From: Spirochaetales bacterium
Lineage (GTDB): Bacteria; Spirochaetota; Spirochaetia; SZUA-6
DNA length: 64,000 nucleotides
Direction: 5' to 3'
Assembly: GCA_027021365.1 (NCBI GenBank)
Contig: JALUUM010000027.1
Coordinates: 334,170-398,169, forward strand
Position numbers and translations under genes: made by a program. Below are positions 8,744 to 18,722 of the stretch, one piece after another (within the stretch, counting starts at the first letter, position 1; every line of letters starts with the position of its first letter). The notes beneath the pieces were generated by a model, which did no database searches, was not told the origin of the DNA, and saw only the letters and a list, made by a program, of their open reading frames with translations.

Positions 8744-11407
8744 TTAGAACAAATACAATCGTTTGATAATCGATTCCACTGTGTCAATGAATGTTGTCAT
8801 GTCGAATGGCTTTACCAGGTAGGGTAACTCGAAGGTTTCAAGAAATTCTTTTGATTCTTTGCTCGCCGTGTCACCTGTAATTACAAGAAAACGTGTTGCA
8901 AGCTCGGGGTGTTTTTCTGAAAGCTCCCTGTATATATCGATACCGCTGATTCCGGGCATCCTGATGTCACAGATTATAAGGGCTATCGATGCGGTCTCTG
9001 AGTGCTCGATGAACTCCAGTGCCCTCTTCCCATTCTGGAATGAAGCGGTCTCGTAACCTTTCCTCTTTAAAAAACGGTCCAGTATCTTTCCAAGTGATTC
9101 TTCGTCTTCTATGAGGATTATCCTGGGCTTTTCCCTCGAACTGATACCCTCGTCGTAATCGTAACCTTCGCCTCGGAGCACTCCTTCCCCTTCCTCTCCG
9201 TCTTTTCCTTGTGACTCCTCTGGCATGCCACTCTCCGGAAGTTCGATGAAAAAGCGTGCCCCTCCGTTCTCTGCATTTTCCGCCCATATGTTTCCGCCGT
9301 GTTCCGAGATGATACCGTGAGTAACGGAGAGCCCCAGCCCGGTTCCCTTACCGGTTGGCTTTGTGGTGTAGAATGGATCGAAAATGTGGGGTAATGCCTC
9401 CTTTGGTATCCCCGGGCCATTGTCCTCTATTACCACTCTGATTATCCTCTTCTCTTCCTCTCCCTCTGTCAACGTGGCAAGCGGGTACCTTGGCTTACCC
9501 TTTTCCATTATAACAGTGACAAGTCCGTCCCTGCACGTATCTTCTATCGCCTGGACGGCATTGTCTATGATGTTGAAAAAGACCTGCTCGATTTTGTACC
9601 TGTCTCCCGCAATAAAAAAATCATTTCCCCTCTTTGAAAGAACCATATTGATATTTTCCGTGTCTTCCTTCTCCCGGTACTGGGAGAGCACCTTCTCGAT
9701 TATGTCGCCCAAGTTGAGTCTGGTCTTCTGAGCCTTCTGCTGTTTTGCAAAGGATAGGAGGTTCTTAACGATGCTAGCGCTTCTCTTGGTCTCCTCTATC
9801 AGGGTATCCACAAGCTTCAACTGATCTTCGTTGAGCTCCTCCATCTTTAATAGTTGGGCTATTCCCATTACCGCAGCAAGGGGGTTGTTCAGTTCGTGGG
9901 CGATTCCCGCAACGAGCTTGCCAATGGAGGCTAGTTTCTCATTCATAACGAGCTTGGCCTGGAACTCTTTCAGAGCATTCATCTTGTTCTTGAGACTCGT
10001 GTGGAGCATGGCATTTTTTACCGCTATGGCCGCATGGTGAGCGAAACTCAGGGCAAGCTGAGCATCGCTTTCCGTGAAAAAACCCTGCTTCCTGCTGTCC
10101 AGGGTGATATATCCTATTACTCCGTCCTGGGATATCATGGGAACTCCCATCCATCCCCGTACATAGTCTGTGTTTCCCCACTTCTTGAAATAGTGGCTTG
10201 TACTGGCATCATCCAGTATCACCGGTTCCTTTTTTCTTGCAAGCATCTCCTCCAGTTCGGTGACTTTGTATCGCTTACCAATGGCATTCTCTTTCATGGG
10301 AAGATTCTTTCCGGCAAGAACCTGAACATACTTACCGTGAAGGAGCATCACCGATGCACTGTCATAGTGGATTACCTTTCTTATCTCATCGAGTATTGTG
10401 TTGAATACCTCTTTAAGTTCGAGGCTGCTGTTTATCGTTGCTATGGAGGACCTTAGTGCCTTTAGTTGTTCTATGTGTTTTCTTTCCTCCTCTGCCAGGC
10501 GCGCATTCTCTATTGCCACGGCCGCCTGGTTGGAGAAGAGTTTCCAGATTCGTATTGCCTCTTTTGGAAAGGGCCCTGGCTTGAAGCTCGATATGTTCAT
10601 CACGCCAACAACACGTCTTCCGATTTTCAGCGGCAGGCTCACTATGGAACCTTCCCAATCGGGAGGTGCATCGGAAAAAAACCTGCTTTTCTGTATATCG
10701 GAGATTATCTTTGCTCTTCCTGTTTTTGCGACGGTATAGGTGATTCCATTCTTCCTCGGTTCTGAGAAGGGCTTATCCCAGAGGCCGTCCGGACCCATTG
10801 CCGCCCCGAAAGTAATTACATTGCCGTCGTATAGAAAGATATGGGCAAGATCCACCGGGATCAGGTTTATTGCCGTAACTAGAAGTGACTTGAGAACCTT
10901 TCTAAGGCTCATCTCAGTGAGGAGCTGCGGATTAGACTTTAGGGCGGCATCTATGGCACCTTCCGTAAGTTTTAGGTTGCCTGTGAGTCTCGCTTCCTCT
11001 ATCTCCTTAAGAAGTAGTGTTCTTGCAACCATAAGGAGATCTTCGATTTCCCTTTCCTTTCTCGCAAAGGTTCCGTTTATGCCAAAGTGAAGGGAAGCGT
11101 ACTTTCTTTGCTCCTTTCCCAGCCAGATACTGTAGAATGAACTTTCCGAGGAAATCCTTTCGAAACTGATTGGCCTGTTCTTTTCTATTCTTTTTTCCAG
11201 ATTCCTTATGGTATTTTTCCCAGCTTCGAACTCCCTGGGAATGGTAAATCCTTCAAGGAGAATATCCTGGGTCCTGGGAATACAAACCACGAATGATGCC
11301 TGAAGATAGTTCTTTATCACAGATGAGATTCTTCTCAGTTTAACAGAGAGCTGCTCATCTGACTCGAGAATATTGGATATCCTGGAAATAGTGGAAAACC
11401 TGTCCAC
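8744..11407 (-). CDS. soluble hybrid sensor histidine kinase (GAF-GAF-HisKA-HATPase-REC)
   Basis: An 887-residue protein without membrane segments. Residues 1-150 are unassigned. GAF domains occupy about 165-305 and 325-470. HisKA follows with the phospho-acceptor in AHELNNP (His504). The ATPase domain has N box NIIDNAVQAI (about 611), DNGPGIP (about 662) and GKGTGLGLSVTHG. After an acidic linker, a C-terminal receiver (about 761-887) has its phospho-Asp in CDIRMPG (Asp814). It therefore senses a cytoplasmic signal and phosphorylates its own receiver. No output regulator is adjacent, although a DeoR gene follows. The start is a GTG with a weak ribosome site, so the N-terminus is uncertain. 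Confidence 0.9.
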   Translation of the reverse strand: MDRFSTISRISNILESDEQLSVKLRRISSVIKNYLQASFVVCIPRTQDILLEGFTIPREFEAGKNTIRNLEKRIEKNRPISFERISSESSFYSIWLGKEQRKYASLHFGINGTFARKEREIEDLLMVARTLLLKEIEEARLTGNLKLTEGAIDAALKSNPQLLTEMSLRKVLKSLLVTAINLIPVDLAHIFLYDGNVITFGAAMGPDGLWDKPFSEPRKNGITYTVAKTGRAKIISDIQKSRFFSDAPPDWEGSIVSLPLKIGRRVVGVMNISSFKPGPFPKEAIRIWKLFSNQAAVAIENARLAEEERKHIEQLKALRSSIATINSSLELKEVFNTILDEIRKVIHYDSASVMLLHGKYVQVLAGKNLPMKENAIGKRYKVTELEEMLARKKEPVILDDASTSHYFKKWGNTDYVRGWMGVPMISQDGVIGYITLDSRKQGFFTESDAQLALSFAHHAAIAVKNAMLHTSLKNKMNALKEFQAKLVMNEKLASIGKLVAGIAHELNNPLAAVMGIAQLLKMEELNEDQLKLVDTLIEETKRSASIVKNLLSFAKQQKAQKTRLNLGDIIEKVLSQYREKEDTENINMVLSKRGNDFFIAGDRYKIEQVFFNIIDNAVQAIEDTCRDGLVTVIMEKGKPRYPLATLTEGEEEKRIIRVVIEDNGPGIPKEALPHIFDPFYTTKPTGKGTGLGLSVTHGIISEHGGNIWAENAENGGARFFIELPESGMPEESQGKDGEEGEGVLRGEGYDYDEGISSREKPRIILIEDEESLGKILDRFLKRKGYETASFQNGKRALEFIEHSETASIALIICDIRMPGISGIDIYRELSEKHPELATRFLVITGDTASKESKEFLETFELPYLVKPFDMTTFIDTVESIIKRLYLF

Positions 11408-11461
11408 ACCTAATATTGTAACAATAAGAGACAGTTTTTTCCATGAAATTTGTCTGTATTG

Positions 11462-13162
11462 CTAGGTTCGCTCTGTTTCCCTCTTCTGAATCTTTGCCCA
11501 TGTATCTTTAAGGCCTACCGTTCGGTTGAAAACGGGTTTGTCTTTGGTTGAATCCTTCGAATCGAGGCAGAAGTAGCCCTTTCTAAGAAACTGATAGTTC
11601 TCTCCCGGTTTTGCATCTTTAAGAGAGGCTTCCAGCTTGGAATTCTTAAGCACGATGAGGGAATCCGGATTGATGTAATCGGTGAAATCTTTCCCCTCTT
11701 CGGTATCCAGAGGATTCTCTTTGATGAACAATCTCTCATAAAGCCTTACCTCGGCACTTATGGCATGCCTTTCCGATACCCAGTGAATTGTTCCCCTTAT
11801 CTTCCGCCCGTCAGGTGTACTGCCCCCCCTGGTAGCGGGATCGTAGGTACATTTAAGAGATGTAACCCTTCCGTTCCCGTTCTTTACCACCTCGGTACAT
11901 TTTATTATATACGCATGTTTTAACCTTACCTCTCTCCCCGGAGAGAGCCTGAAGTATTTTCTGGGAGGGTTTTCCATGAAATCATCACGTTCTATAAATA
12001 TCCTGCGGGAAAAGGGGAGTTTTCTCTTTCCCGCAGAGGGATCCTCCGGATTGTTGTCAGCCTCGAACCATTCTATCTTGTCCTCCGGGTAATTTACGAT
12101 CTCGACGGGCAGGGGGTCGAGTACGGCCATCCTTCTCTCTGCCTTCCTGTTCAGTTCTTCCCTGAGGACGAATTCCAGGAGGGCTATATCCACGGTGCTT
12201 TCAACCTTTGATACACCGATTCGTTTGCAGAATGCCCTTATGGAAGAGGGGGTGTAACCCCTTCTCCTGAGGGCGGAGATCGTTGGCATCCTCGGGTCGT
12301 CCCACCCGGAGACGTATCCTCCCTTGACGAGCTCCAGGAGTTTTCTCTTGCTCATTACAGTGTAGGTGAGGTTCAACCTCGCAAATTCTATCTGCCTGGG
12401 ATGGGGAAGTTCTGGTAGCTGGTCGAGAAACCAGTCGTACAGTGGCCTGTGATTTTCAAACTCAAGTGTACAGATAGAGTGGGTTATGTTTTCTATTGCA
12501 TCTTCCAATCCGTGTGCCCAGTCGTACATCGGGTAAATACACCACCTGTTTCCCGTTCTCGGGTGGGGAAGCTTCTTTATCCTGTACATTACCGGGTCAC
12601 GAAGGTTGAGGTTCGGTGATTTCATGTCTATCTTTGCCCTCAAGACACATTCTCCCTCCTCGAATTCACCCTTCCGCATCTTTTCGAAAAGCTCAAGGTT
12701 TTCTTCGGGGCTTCTGTTCCTGTACCTGCTCTCCTGGCCGGGCTTTGTGGGAGTCCCCCGCATCCTGCTTATTTCCTCGGGGGTAGAATGATCTACGTAA
12801 GCTTTCCCCTCTTTTATGAGTTTTACCGCATACCGGAAGAATTTTTCAAAGTAGTCCGAAGCATAGTAGAGCCTGTCTTCCCAGTCGAAGCCGAGCCATT
12901 TTACGTCTTCTATGATCGATCTTATGTATTCCTCGTCTTCCTTTGCAGGATTGGTATCGTCGAAACGGAGGTTGCATTTTCCGCCATACTTCTCTGCAGT
13001 GGTGAAGTTGAGTACTATCGACTTTGCATGCCCTATATGAAGGTACCCGTTTGGTTCCGGCGGAAACCGCGTGTGTACATGGTCGAAACGTCCAGATTCG
13101 AGGTCTCGCTCTATTATTTCATGGATGAAATTGGATTCTCTTCCATTGTCATCTTGCTGCAT
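11462..13162 (-). CDS. glnS: glutaminyl-tRNA synthetase
   Basis: A 566-residue class I aminoacyl-tRNA synthetase. The HIGH motif is in [15 protein letters not shown] (near residue 35) and the KMSKS equivalent is [12 protein letters not shown]. The C-terminal beta-barrel anticodon-binding domain runs from about 340. Features such as [15 protein letters not shown] and the glutamine-type [18 protein letters not shown] region place it with GlnRS and not GluRS. Length and domain order match bacterial GlnS (about 550). It charges tRNA-Gln directly, so this organism need not rely on the amidotransferase route. The ribosome site GGGGAGG lies eight bases before the ATG and is inside a perfect inverted repeat listed separately. 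Confidence 0.96.
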   Translation of the reverse strand: MQQDDNGRESNFIHEIIERDLESGRFDHVHTRFPPEPNGYLHIGHAKSIVLNFTTAEKYGGKCNLRFDDTNPAKEDEEYIRSIIEDVKWLGFDWEDRLYYASDYFEKFFRYAVKLIKEGKAYVDHSTPEEISRMRGTPTKPGQESRYRNRSPEENLELFEKMRKGEFEEGECVLRAKIDMKSPNLNLRDPVMYRIKKLPHPRTGNRWCIYPMYDWAHGLEDAIENITHSICTLEFENHRPLYDWFLDQLPELPHPRQIEFARLNLTYTVMSKRKLLELVKGGYVSGWDDPRMPTISALRRRGYTPSSIRAFCKRIGVSKVESTVDIALLEFVLREELNRKAERRMAVLDPLPVEIVNYPEDKIEWFEADNNPEDPSAGKRKLPFSRRIFIERDDFMENPPRKYFRLSPGREVRLKHAYIIKCTEVVKNGNGRVTSLKCTYDPATRGGSTPDGRKIRGTIHWVSERHAISAEVRLYERLFIKENPLDTEEGKDFTDYINPDSLIVLKNSKLEASLKDAKPGENYQFLRKGYFCLDSKDSTKDKPVFNRTVGLKDTWAKIQKRETERT

Positions 13163-13170
13163 TTTATGAA

Positions 13171-13203
13171 CCTCCCCTTAATGTGGTATACATTAAGGGG
13201 AGG
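13171..13203 (-). promoter_or_regulatory. perfect 14-bp inverted repeat covering the glnS ribosome-binding site
   Basis: CCTCCCCTTAATGT (13171-13184) and ACATTAAGGGGAGG (13190-13203) are exact inverse copies separated by five bases. Read on the glnS strand, the second arm contains GGGGAGG, the ribosome-binding site, ending eight bases before the glnS ATG at 13162. If the transcript contains both arms, the site would be hidden in a strong hairpin. A possible promoter (TTGACT at 13218-13213, TAATGT at 13195-13190) would instead start transcription inside the repeat. In that case the repeat would be an operator. Confidence 0.7.
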
Positions 13204-13229
13204 AACTTATTAAGTCAAGGAGCGATATC

Positions 13230-13955
13230 CTATTGTTTTACCCAGTGGTTGATCACATCGAACCGTTCCCCCGTGTCTCTCTCGCAGACGTAGGTGAACA
13301 GCCCGAAGCTGTACTGTTTGTCTGCAAAGAGGTTTGCAGGGGTTTTCTACCGTTCCGGAGTAGGTGGTAGTGCTTCCGTTTACAACGGTAAGGCTGTTCG
13401 CGTAGCTTGTACCAACGGAGAATCCGCCCGTGGCACCAACTCCTGTCAGTTTTATCGATTCTTCTGTTACCGATAGTATGTGCCAGTATTGATGTATCGA
13501 TTTTCTTGAAAGAAAGCACGAGCTCGTTGAAGAATCCCTTTTCAGCCATGATCGTAGCGGGTTCCCTTGGAAGTGCTATTACAGTTTCCCTTCCTATGAG
13601 GGAAGGATCCGGGTGGGAGAGAATCGTGTATTTGTAGATGTCCATCGGTATGGAGGTAAAGATTACAGAGTCTTCCAAAACTCACCTTGTATAGACGAAG
13701 GTTTTTCCCAGGGTGTAGGTAGAAAGGTAGGTCTCCTTTACCATGGTGGATAGGTTGGCCTCCATTTCCAGTGACGACTGGGAAAAGACGGTAATTATTC
13801 TGGTTCTGTGAATCTAAGGAATACTCAGGCTTCATGTATTTTGCCACTCTCGCTTCGGTGTCTGTTGCTCCCGAAAATTTACTAAAGAGAATAAAATTGG
13901 AGTTTTACTGCATGAACAGGAACAAGACAAACCCCTCGGTGTGGCAAGTATCAAT
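13230..13955 (-). pseudogene. decayed secreted or large protein gene, multiple frameshifts
   Basis: No intact gene fills 13204-14016. On the minus strand protein-like sequence can be followed only by changing frame. FSKFSGATDTEARVAKYM (from about 13890) leads to MEANLSTMVKETYLSTYTLG, then SVIFTSIPMDIYKYTILSH and RETVIALPREPATIMAEKGF. After another frame change come KLTGVGATGGFSVGTSYANS and finally FADKQYSFGLFTYVCERDTG, ending at a TAG at 13230. An in-frame TAA stands at 13905-13907, with coherent sequence on both sides. I count about four frameshifts plus one nonsense codon. The family is not recognised. Its upstream end approaches the divergent cyclic-nucleotide-binding gene. This is a remnant, not a working gene. 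Confidence 0.6.
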
Positions 13956-14016
13956 GTAAGTCTTTAAATTTTAAAGTATTGATTTTTAGTTTGTCTGGTA
14001 TAAAATTAATAATATA

Positions 14017-14475
14017 TTGAATGAGGAAATTGATTTTCTCCAGTCACATTCTCTGTTTGGCGGCCTGTCCAATGAGGAAATGGAGAAGGTCCTACCCTTC
14101 ATGAGAGAGAAAGGTTACGGTAAGGGTGAGCTTATATTGCAAGAGGGACAGGTGAATGACAGGCTTTTCTTCATCTACAGGGGATCCGTGGAGATAATCA
14201 AGAGGGCAAGGCGGATAACCTCGCTTAAAGCGGGGGATACCTTCGGGGAAATGGAGGTTATAGACATCCAGCCTTGTATTGCTTCTGTGAGGGCGCTAGA
14301 GCCTACCACCGTACTTACCCTTTCCAGTGTGGACCTGTACAAGATTTCGAAAATGAACCTGAAGACCTTCACAATGATAATCATGAATCTTGCCCGCGAA
14401 ATCAGCAGGCGTCTCAGGAGGATGGATGAAATAGTTTCCAGGGGATCTTTCCCGGAGGATTTCATAGTAGAATGA
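14017..14475 (+). CDS. cyclic-nucleotide-binding domain protein
   Basis: A 152-residue stand-alone cNMP-binding (CRP N-terminal like) domain. Visible elements are FGGLSNEEMEKVLPF at the start, the beta-roll GELILQEGQVNDRLFFIYRG, and SLKAGDTFGEMEVID, the phosphate-binding cassette region. In that cassette the usual Arg-Ala pair is less clear, so nucleotide binding is not certain. A C-terminal helix follows, but there is no DNA-binding domain, so it is not itself a CRP-type activator. The only usable start is a TTG with no good ribosome site. Its stop overlaps the next gene by four bases (ATGA). An adenylate cyclase gene lies 4 kb downstream, which makes a signalling link plausible. Confidence 0.8.
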   Translation: MNEEIDFLQSHSLFGGLSNEEMEKVLPFMREKGYGKGELILQEGQVNDRLFFIYRGSVEIIKRARRITSLKAGDTFGEMEVIDIQPCIASVRALEPTTVLTLSSVDLYKISKMNLKTFTMIIMNLAREISRRLRRMDEIVSRGSFPEDFIVE

Positions 14476-15656
14476 AGGAGAGGCTAGTATTCTCATTGAT
14501 ACTTTCGAGCCTCATTGTGTTGACTGGTCTTCGTTGTTATTCCCAGTCAGCGATACCTCCCTTTTCCGATGAGGAGAAAAACCTTCACAACAACCTGAAG
14601 ATGCTGATTTTTTCTTACCCCCTAAAGGAGAGGGGAGAATCGCTTTTACTCGATATTACAACGAGGTCTGTAGCGGTTGCCTTCGAACGGGCTGGTTTCA
14701 AGACCGTATCGAGGTCGGTCAGGCAAATGAAGGCCATCGTATCGAGCCACGATTACGATGAAATACTTCCTCTGCTTGTAAAGCATGCCGGAAGGACAGG
14801 GGCGGATTTCATTGCTCTTTGCTCGTACTCGGAAAATGGGGAAACGGTGAATTTCAAGGTAGAACTCTATTCCATTGAAATTGATAAACCTATTGATTCG
14901 GTCGAGGGGAGGGCAGGCCTGAACCTGGACTTCGACAATGCCATAGAATCTGCCGTGGACGGCATTATCAGGAGAAATGAGGAGAGCTTTAGAAGGGTTG
15001 CCAATGAAAAGATTGCAAGTGCAAAGCTTCCGTCAGTGGAGAAGGAGGAACCAAAGGGATCGATTTCAGAGTCAGTCAATGAAAAAACCGAAACAGCCAA
15101 AGAAAATACCGATGCTCTGGCTGTTGCCAAGGCCATGAATAGATTTCTCCCGTATGTGAAGTGGGGATGGGGAGTGGCACTGGGTAGCGGGGTTTTGTTA
15201 CCCGTGGACATTCTTGTAGACTATACCAATGTACTGGCCACCCCTGTCTTTAAACTCTTTGTAAGTCGGGCACTGTTGAGCAACTACTGGGAGTTCGGTA
15301 TTACCACCGGTTCATGGCTTGGTATGGTTGACGGTTCATCCAAGAGTGATTTCATGATTCTTGTACCGGTTCACCTTGGTATCTCCTATTCGGCGAGGGA
15401 TGGGAAAGGGCGTTCTATTTTCATTGGTACCTCCGGCGGCGGGGATATCATTATGCTTTTGAACTCGGGAAACGCCGGCTCTCTGAGTATCGATTATATA
15501 AGTGTGCGCCCCGGGTTTGGAACTGATTTCGGATTTTCAATTCCCATTTCAGGTCATTTTTCTGTCTCTCTCTCAGTCAATTTTTCGATGAGCCTGGAGA
15601 ATGGGAGGCCATTGATGGGTTTAAGCCCCGCTATTCTGTTCAATGTGTCGGGTTAG
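14472..15656 (+). CDS. exported envelope protein with C-terminal beta-barrel-like region
   Basis: A 394-residue protein of unrecognised family. It starts with a signal peptide (RLVFSLILSSLIVLTGL, about 4-20) followed by Cys22. The surrounding LTGLRC is not a standard lipobox, so lipidation is doubtful. Residues 30-160 look like a globular domain with alternating helices and strands, similar in style to the FlgO/CsgG-like lipoprotein folds, but I cannot assign it. A low-complexity S/E/K linker (about 180-215) leads to a C-terminal half (about 225-394) of alternating amphipathic strands, as in outer-membrane barrels. Translation is coupled to the preceding cNMP-binding gene, and a lipoprotein gene follows 12 bases later. 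Confidence 0.65.
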   Translation: MKERLVFSLILSSLIVLTGLRCYSQSAIPPFSDEEKNLHNNLKMLIFSYPLKERGESLLLDITTRSVAVAFERAGFKTVSRSVRQMKAIVSSHDYDEILPLLVKHAGRTGADFIALCSYSENGETVNFKVELYSIEIDKPIDSVEGRAGLNLDFDNAIESAVDGIIRRNEESFRRVANEKIASAKLPSVEKEEPKGSISESVNEKTETAKENTDALAVAKAMNRFLPYVKWGWGVALGSGVLLPVDILVDYTNVLATPVFKLFVSRALLSNYWEFGITTGSWLGMVDGSSKSDFMILVPVHLGISYSARDGKGRSIFIGTSGGGDIIMLLNSGNAGSLSIDYISVRPGFGTDFGFSIPISGHFSVSLSVNFSMSLENGRPLMGLSPAILFNVSG

Positions 15657-15668
15657 GAGGAAGGAAGT

Positions 15669-16727
15669 ATGTTTTGCAAGAGATGTTTTCTTCCTTTTGT
15701 CATCGTTACCATGGGCGCCATTCTCTTTACTTTTCTCTCCTGCAGCGAGCAGAACATCTTCGAGGTCTTGAACGGGGGAGAGCTTATGCCTGTTCCGACG
15801 AGTGCAGCCTTGGAGGCGGGAGCTACCCTTGATGTGAATGCAACAGGGGGAATCCCTCCCTATGTATTCTCATGCCTTACGGGGAGTATCGATGAGGAAA
15901 CCGGCATGTATGCTGCTCCAACTGATCAATCGACCGACACGATTACGGTAGAGGATTCATCCGGGGCAACGAAGTATCTGTCGATAGTTGTCATTATGGA
16001 ACCCCTTTCCATTTCACCCGGCGCGCTGAACATAGAGGCAAATGGGAATTACCCGTTTACTGTCACAGGGGGATTGCCGCCTTACGACTATACGCTTGAT
16101 GGAAGCTGTTATACCGACAAAGGCAGTATTGCATCTGACAGTACTAATTCTATTATTACCTATACGGCACCGTCCACTCCCTGTGAAGACATCACCCTTC
16201 TTGCAGAAGACAGCCTTGGTAATATGGCGGAGGCGGTTATTCATGTTTTCGCAGCGGGTAGCCTCTTGATAAATCCACCCTCGGCAACGATTCAGCTTGG
16301 AAGTAGCGTGAGATTTACACTTTCAGGGGGTACTTCACCATACAGTTACAGTTATTCCCCTGCGGATGGCAGTGCCTTGAATGTGAGTGGCTCGGATAAT
16401 GAAAATGCCGAATTTACACCGGCAAATGACGGTGTCTATACAATAACAGGGCAGGATAATGCATCTGCCAGCAAGAGTGCAACTGTGATAGTAGAACTGG
16501 TACCCCTGACATTAAGCCCCACATCCGCCAATGTGCACGTGGGTGACAGCTTTACTTTCCATGCTTCCGGTGGAAAGAAACCATACACATTTGAACTGCT
16601 ATCAGGCCATGGAACGATAGATTCTGAAACTGGCCTCTATACCGCTGTCAAACAGGGAAATGACAGGGTAAGGGTTACTGACTCTTTTGGCAACACGGCA
16701 GATGCAGCAGTAAAGATCTCCAAATGA
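15669..16727 (+). CDS. lipoprotein with four bacterial Ig-like repeats
   Basis: A 352-residue protein with a lipoprotein signal (membrane stretch 8-22, lipobox FLSC with Cys25). The rest is four repeats of about 80 residues, starting near 35, 110, 198 and 278. Each has the pattern hydrophobic-x-P-x-x-A-x-hydrophobic, G-x-x-x-x-F, GG-x-x-PY-x-(F/Y), for example TGGIPPYVFS, TGGLPPYDYT, SGGTSPYSYS and SGGKKPYTFE. This is the pattern of Ig-like/cadherin-like surface domains. It is a surface or periplasmic binding or adhesion protein. It sits 12 bases behind the barrel protein gene and probably shares its mRNA. Confidence 0.8.
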   Translation: MFCKRCFLPFVIVTMGAILFTFLSCSEQNIFEVLNGGELMPVPTSAALEAGATLDVNATGGIPPYVFSCLTGSIDEETGMYAAPTDQSTDTITVEDSSGATKYLSIVVIMEPLSISPGALNIEANGNYPFTVTGGLPPYDYTLDGSCYTDKGSIASDSTNSIITYTAPSTPCEDITLLAEDSLGNMAEAVIHVFAAGSLLINPPSATIQLGSSVRFTLSGGTSPYSYSYSPADGSALNVSGSDNENAEFTPANDGVYTITGQDNASASKSATVIVELVPLTLSPTSANVHVGDSFTFHASGGKKPYTFELLSGHGTIDSETGLYTAVKQGNDRVRVTDSFGNTADAAVKISK

Positions 16728-16759
16728 TTTTTACGGTTTACCCTGAAATTTTACATGGG

Positions 16760-18598
16760 CTATTGAAGCAGTTTCTTTAGTTTGTCCAGCATCTCTATGT
16801 ATTTTGTCGTTTCCTCTGAATCACCCGATATGAAATCTGCCTTGGGTGGGTTTGAGACTATTGAACGTGAAAAAGGTGTGCCTCCAGTACTCTTCATCAC
16901 GTATAGATAGCTTAAGAGGCTTGAAATATGATCCAGGACCTCTGCCTGTCCCTCCCTCCTGTTTTCCTCGGCAAGGACATCGAAGTAATCCTCCAGTTTG
17001 TTGTAGAGGTCTGGATACCTTCTCCTTATGGAACCCGATGTTACTATCTGTTTCACGATTATCTTTGTCTCGAGCAATGAGAGTAGCTTCTCCTTTGCAC
17101 TGGTTCCCTTTCTCGTTACTTCCATGCTGCTCTTATAGGTGGTTTCCAGATCCTCGATACTTTCGGCAATCTTTGCGAATCTCCTCTTCTCTTCCTCTAA
17201 CCTTGTCTTCAAATCTGCTATTTCACTCTGTAACTGTACGATCGACCTTTGAAGTTCTTCTATCCTGTTATTAAGCGTCTCTATCCGGTTATTGAGGTTT
17301 TCCTTTTCCCTCTCATTCCTGGAGATTATATCCTGGAGTTCTTTTGATTGCATCGATCTGAGCCTTTTGTATCCCCCGGAAATAGCGGACACCGCCGTTA
17401 TCGCCTTTTCGTATTCGGCCTTTGCCTGACTGAACCTCTTTCTCCTGTAGTAGTTTTCCGCCCTCTTTACAATTGCTGCGGCCCTATCTATCTGGGCCTT
17501 ATACTTTTCAAGTTCCTCTGCCCTTTTTCTTTCCCTTATCAGCGAGTGTAATGCCTTTACGGTAAGATCCTCTACCGGTTTCCTTTTCTTTATAGCGGGA
17601 AGCGAGGCAATATCCGGTTTGTTTATTAGCTCTTCCAAGGAATCGAGCCTGCCGGAAGCAGATTCGTAATTTCCACTCTCTATATCAACGATGGCATTCT
17701 TGTAAATGGAGAATATCTGGTCGAAGGCAAAATCCTCCTTCTTCTGGATTTCCTTCAAGCTCGATAACTGGGCCGATATTCCCTTTTCCCTGGCAAGCAA
17801 TGCAGCTTTCTCGCTTTCATACTGTTTCTTGAGCTCGTTTTCCCTCTCTTTGTAGAAGGTCTTCAACCTGTCTGCCTCTTCTTTCGCTTTCTCGAGCTGA
17901 CTCTGGTACCTGGAAATCTCCTTGGATATTTCTTCCTCTCTCTTTTTAAGCTCTTCCTCTGTCTGTTTCTTGAACTCGAGGAGGGCCTTTTCGTTTTCTG
18001 ATTTCATCTGTGCCTGGATTGCACTTATTCTCTTCTGTATGTCCGATTCGGAGAGGCCCTGGCCTTTAAGTTTCTCCCTTTCCGACTCAAGGAGCCTGTC
18101 CATCTGTTCCTTGAGTTGTCTTTCCCGTTCCCTTATTTTCTCCTCCATGGAAGCCTTGAGGGTGTCTCTCTCGTGTTTTATCTCGCCCAGTTTGCTCTGA
18201 ATTTGGAGAATCTCCCTGTTCTTTTCGTTTATCTTTTTCTCCGATTCTTTCTTCAGTGTCTCGATTACCTTTGATTCTGCCGTGACGAGGTTGCCGGTTG
18301 ATGATACGTAGGCCGATTCCTTTTGATTGAAAAAGGAGAAGAGCAGGTATATACCGGCTGCGAGGACGATTATTGCTGCGATATTTACGATAATAGGTAT
18401 AGTTACATCCTTCTTTAGAGGTTTCAGGGCGAGGTTTTCCGGTTTCAGCTGGATTCTCTGTTTTTCTACTATCCTGTTTATCTCTTTGAGTATTTCATCT
18501 CTCTCACCGGGAGGAATTCCTGATTCTTCTGTGTCCCTAGTTTCGAAAGATTTTCTCTCTTCCCTTATCTCGATTGCCTTTCTCAGTAAACCTTTCAT
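16760..18598 (-). CDS. membrane-anchored long coiled-coil protein
   Basis: A 612-residue protein of unknown function. Residues 1-68 are charged and cytoplasmic, and one membrane helix spans about 69-92 (IPIIVNIAAIIVLAAGIYLL). Residues 105-300 are almost unbroken heptad-type coiled coil rich in E, K, R, Q. A helical, TPR-like region lies around 310-430, with YKNAIVDIESGNYESASGRL and YYRRKRFSQAKAEYEKAI. A second coiled coil (435-500) is followed by a C-terminal helical domain (510-612). It is divergent from the adenylate cyclase gene with 124 bases between them. Structural or scaffolding roles at the membrane are possible. No enzymatic motif is seen. Confidence 0.75.
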   Translation of the reverse strand: MKGLLRKAIEIREERKSFETRDTEESGIPPGERDEILKEINRIVEKQRIQLKPENLALKPLKKDVTIPIIVNIAAIIVLAAGIYLLFSFFNQKESAYVSSTGNLVTAESKVIETLKKESEKKINEKNREILQIQSKLGEIKHERDTLKASMEEKIRERERQLKEQMDRLLESEREKLKGQGLSESDIQKRISAIQAQMKSENEKALLEFKKQTEEELKKREEEISKEISRYQSQLEKAKEEADRLKTFYKERENELKKQYESEKAALLAREKGISAQLSSLKEIQKKEDFAFDQIFSIYKNAIVDIESGNYESASGRLDSLEELINKPDIASLPAIKKRKPVEDLTVKALHSLIRERKRAEELEKYKAQIDRAAAIVKRAENYYRRKRFSQAKAEYEKAITAVSAISGGYKRLRSMQSKELQDIISRNEREKENLNNRIETLNNRIEELQRSIVQLQSEIADLKTRLEEEKRRFAKIAESIEDLETTYKSSMEVTRKGTSAKEKLLSLLETKIIVKQIVTSGSIRRRYPDLYNKLEDYFDVLAEENRREGQAEVLDHISSLLSYLYVMKSTGGTPFSRSIVSNPPKADFISGDSEETTKYIEMLDKLKKLLQ

Positions 18599-18679
18599 CT
18601 ATACCCTGAATTTCGACCCTCTTCGAATTAATGTCAAACCATTTTTACTCTGTTCCCACATTCCCATATTTCCATTCAT

Positions 18680-18709
18680 TTGACAAGTTCTCTCCCGTCG
18701 ATGTATCAT
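18680..18709 (+). promoter_or_regulatory. sigma70-type promoter of the adenylate cyclase gene
   Basis: TTGACA (18680-18685) is followed after 18 bases by TATCAT (18704-18709), five of six matches to the consensus. The predicted start is about seven bases before the ATG at 18723, which would leave almost no leader and no room for a ribosome site. Confidence 0.5.
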
Positions 18710-18722
18710 CCCGTAAGAAAAA

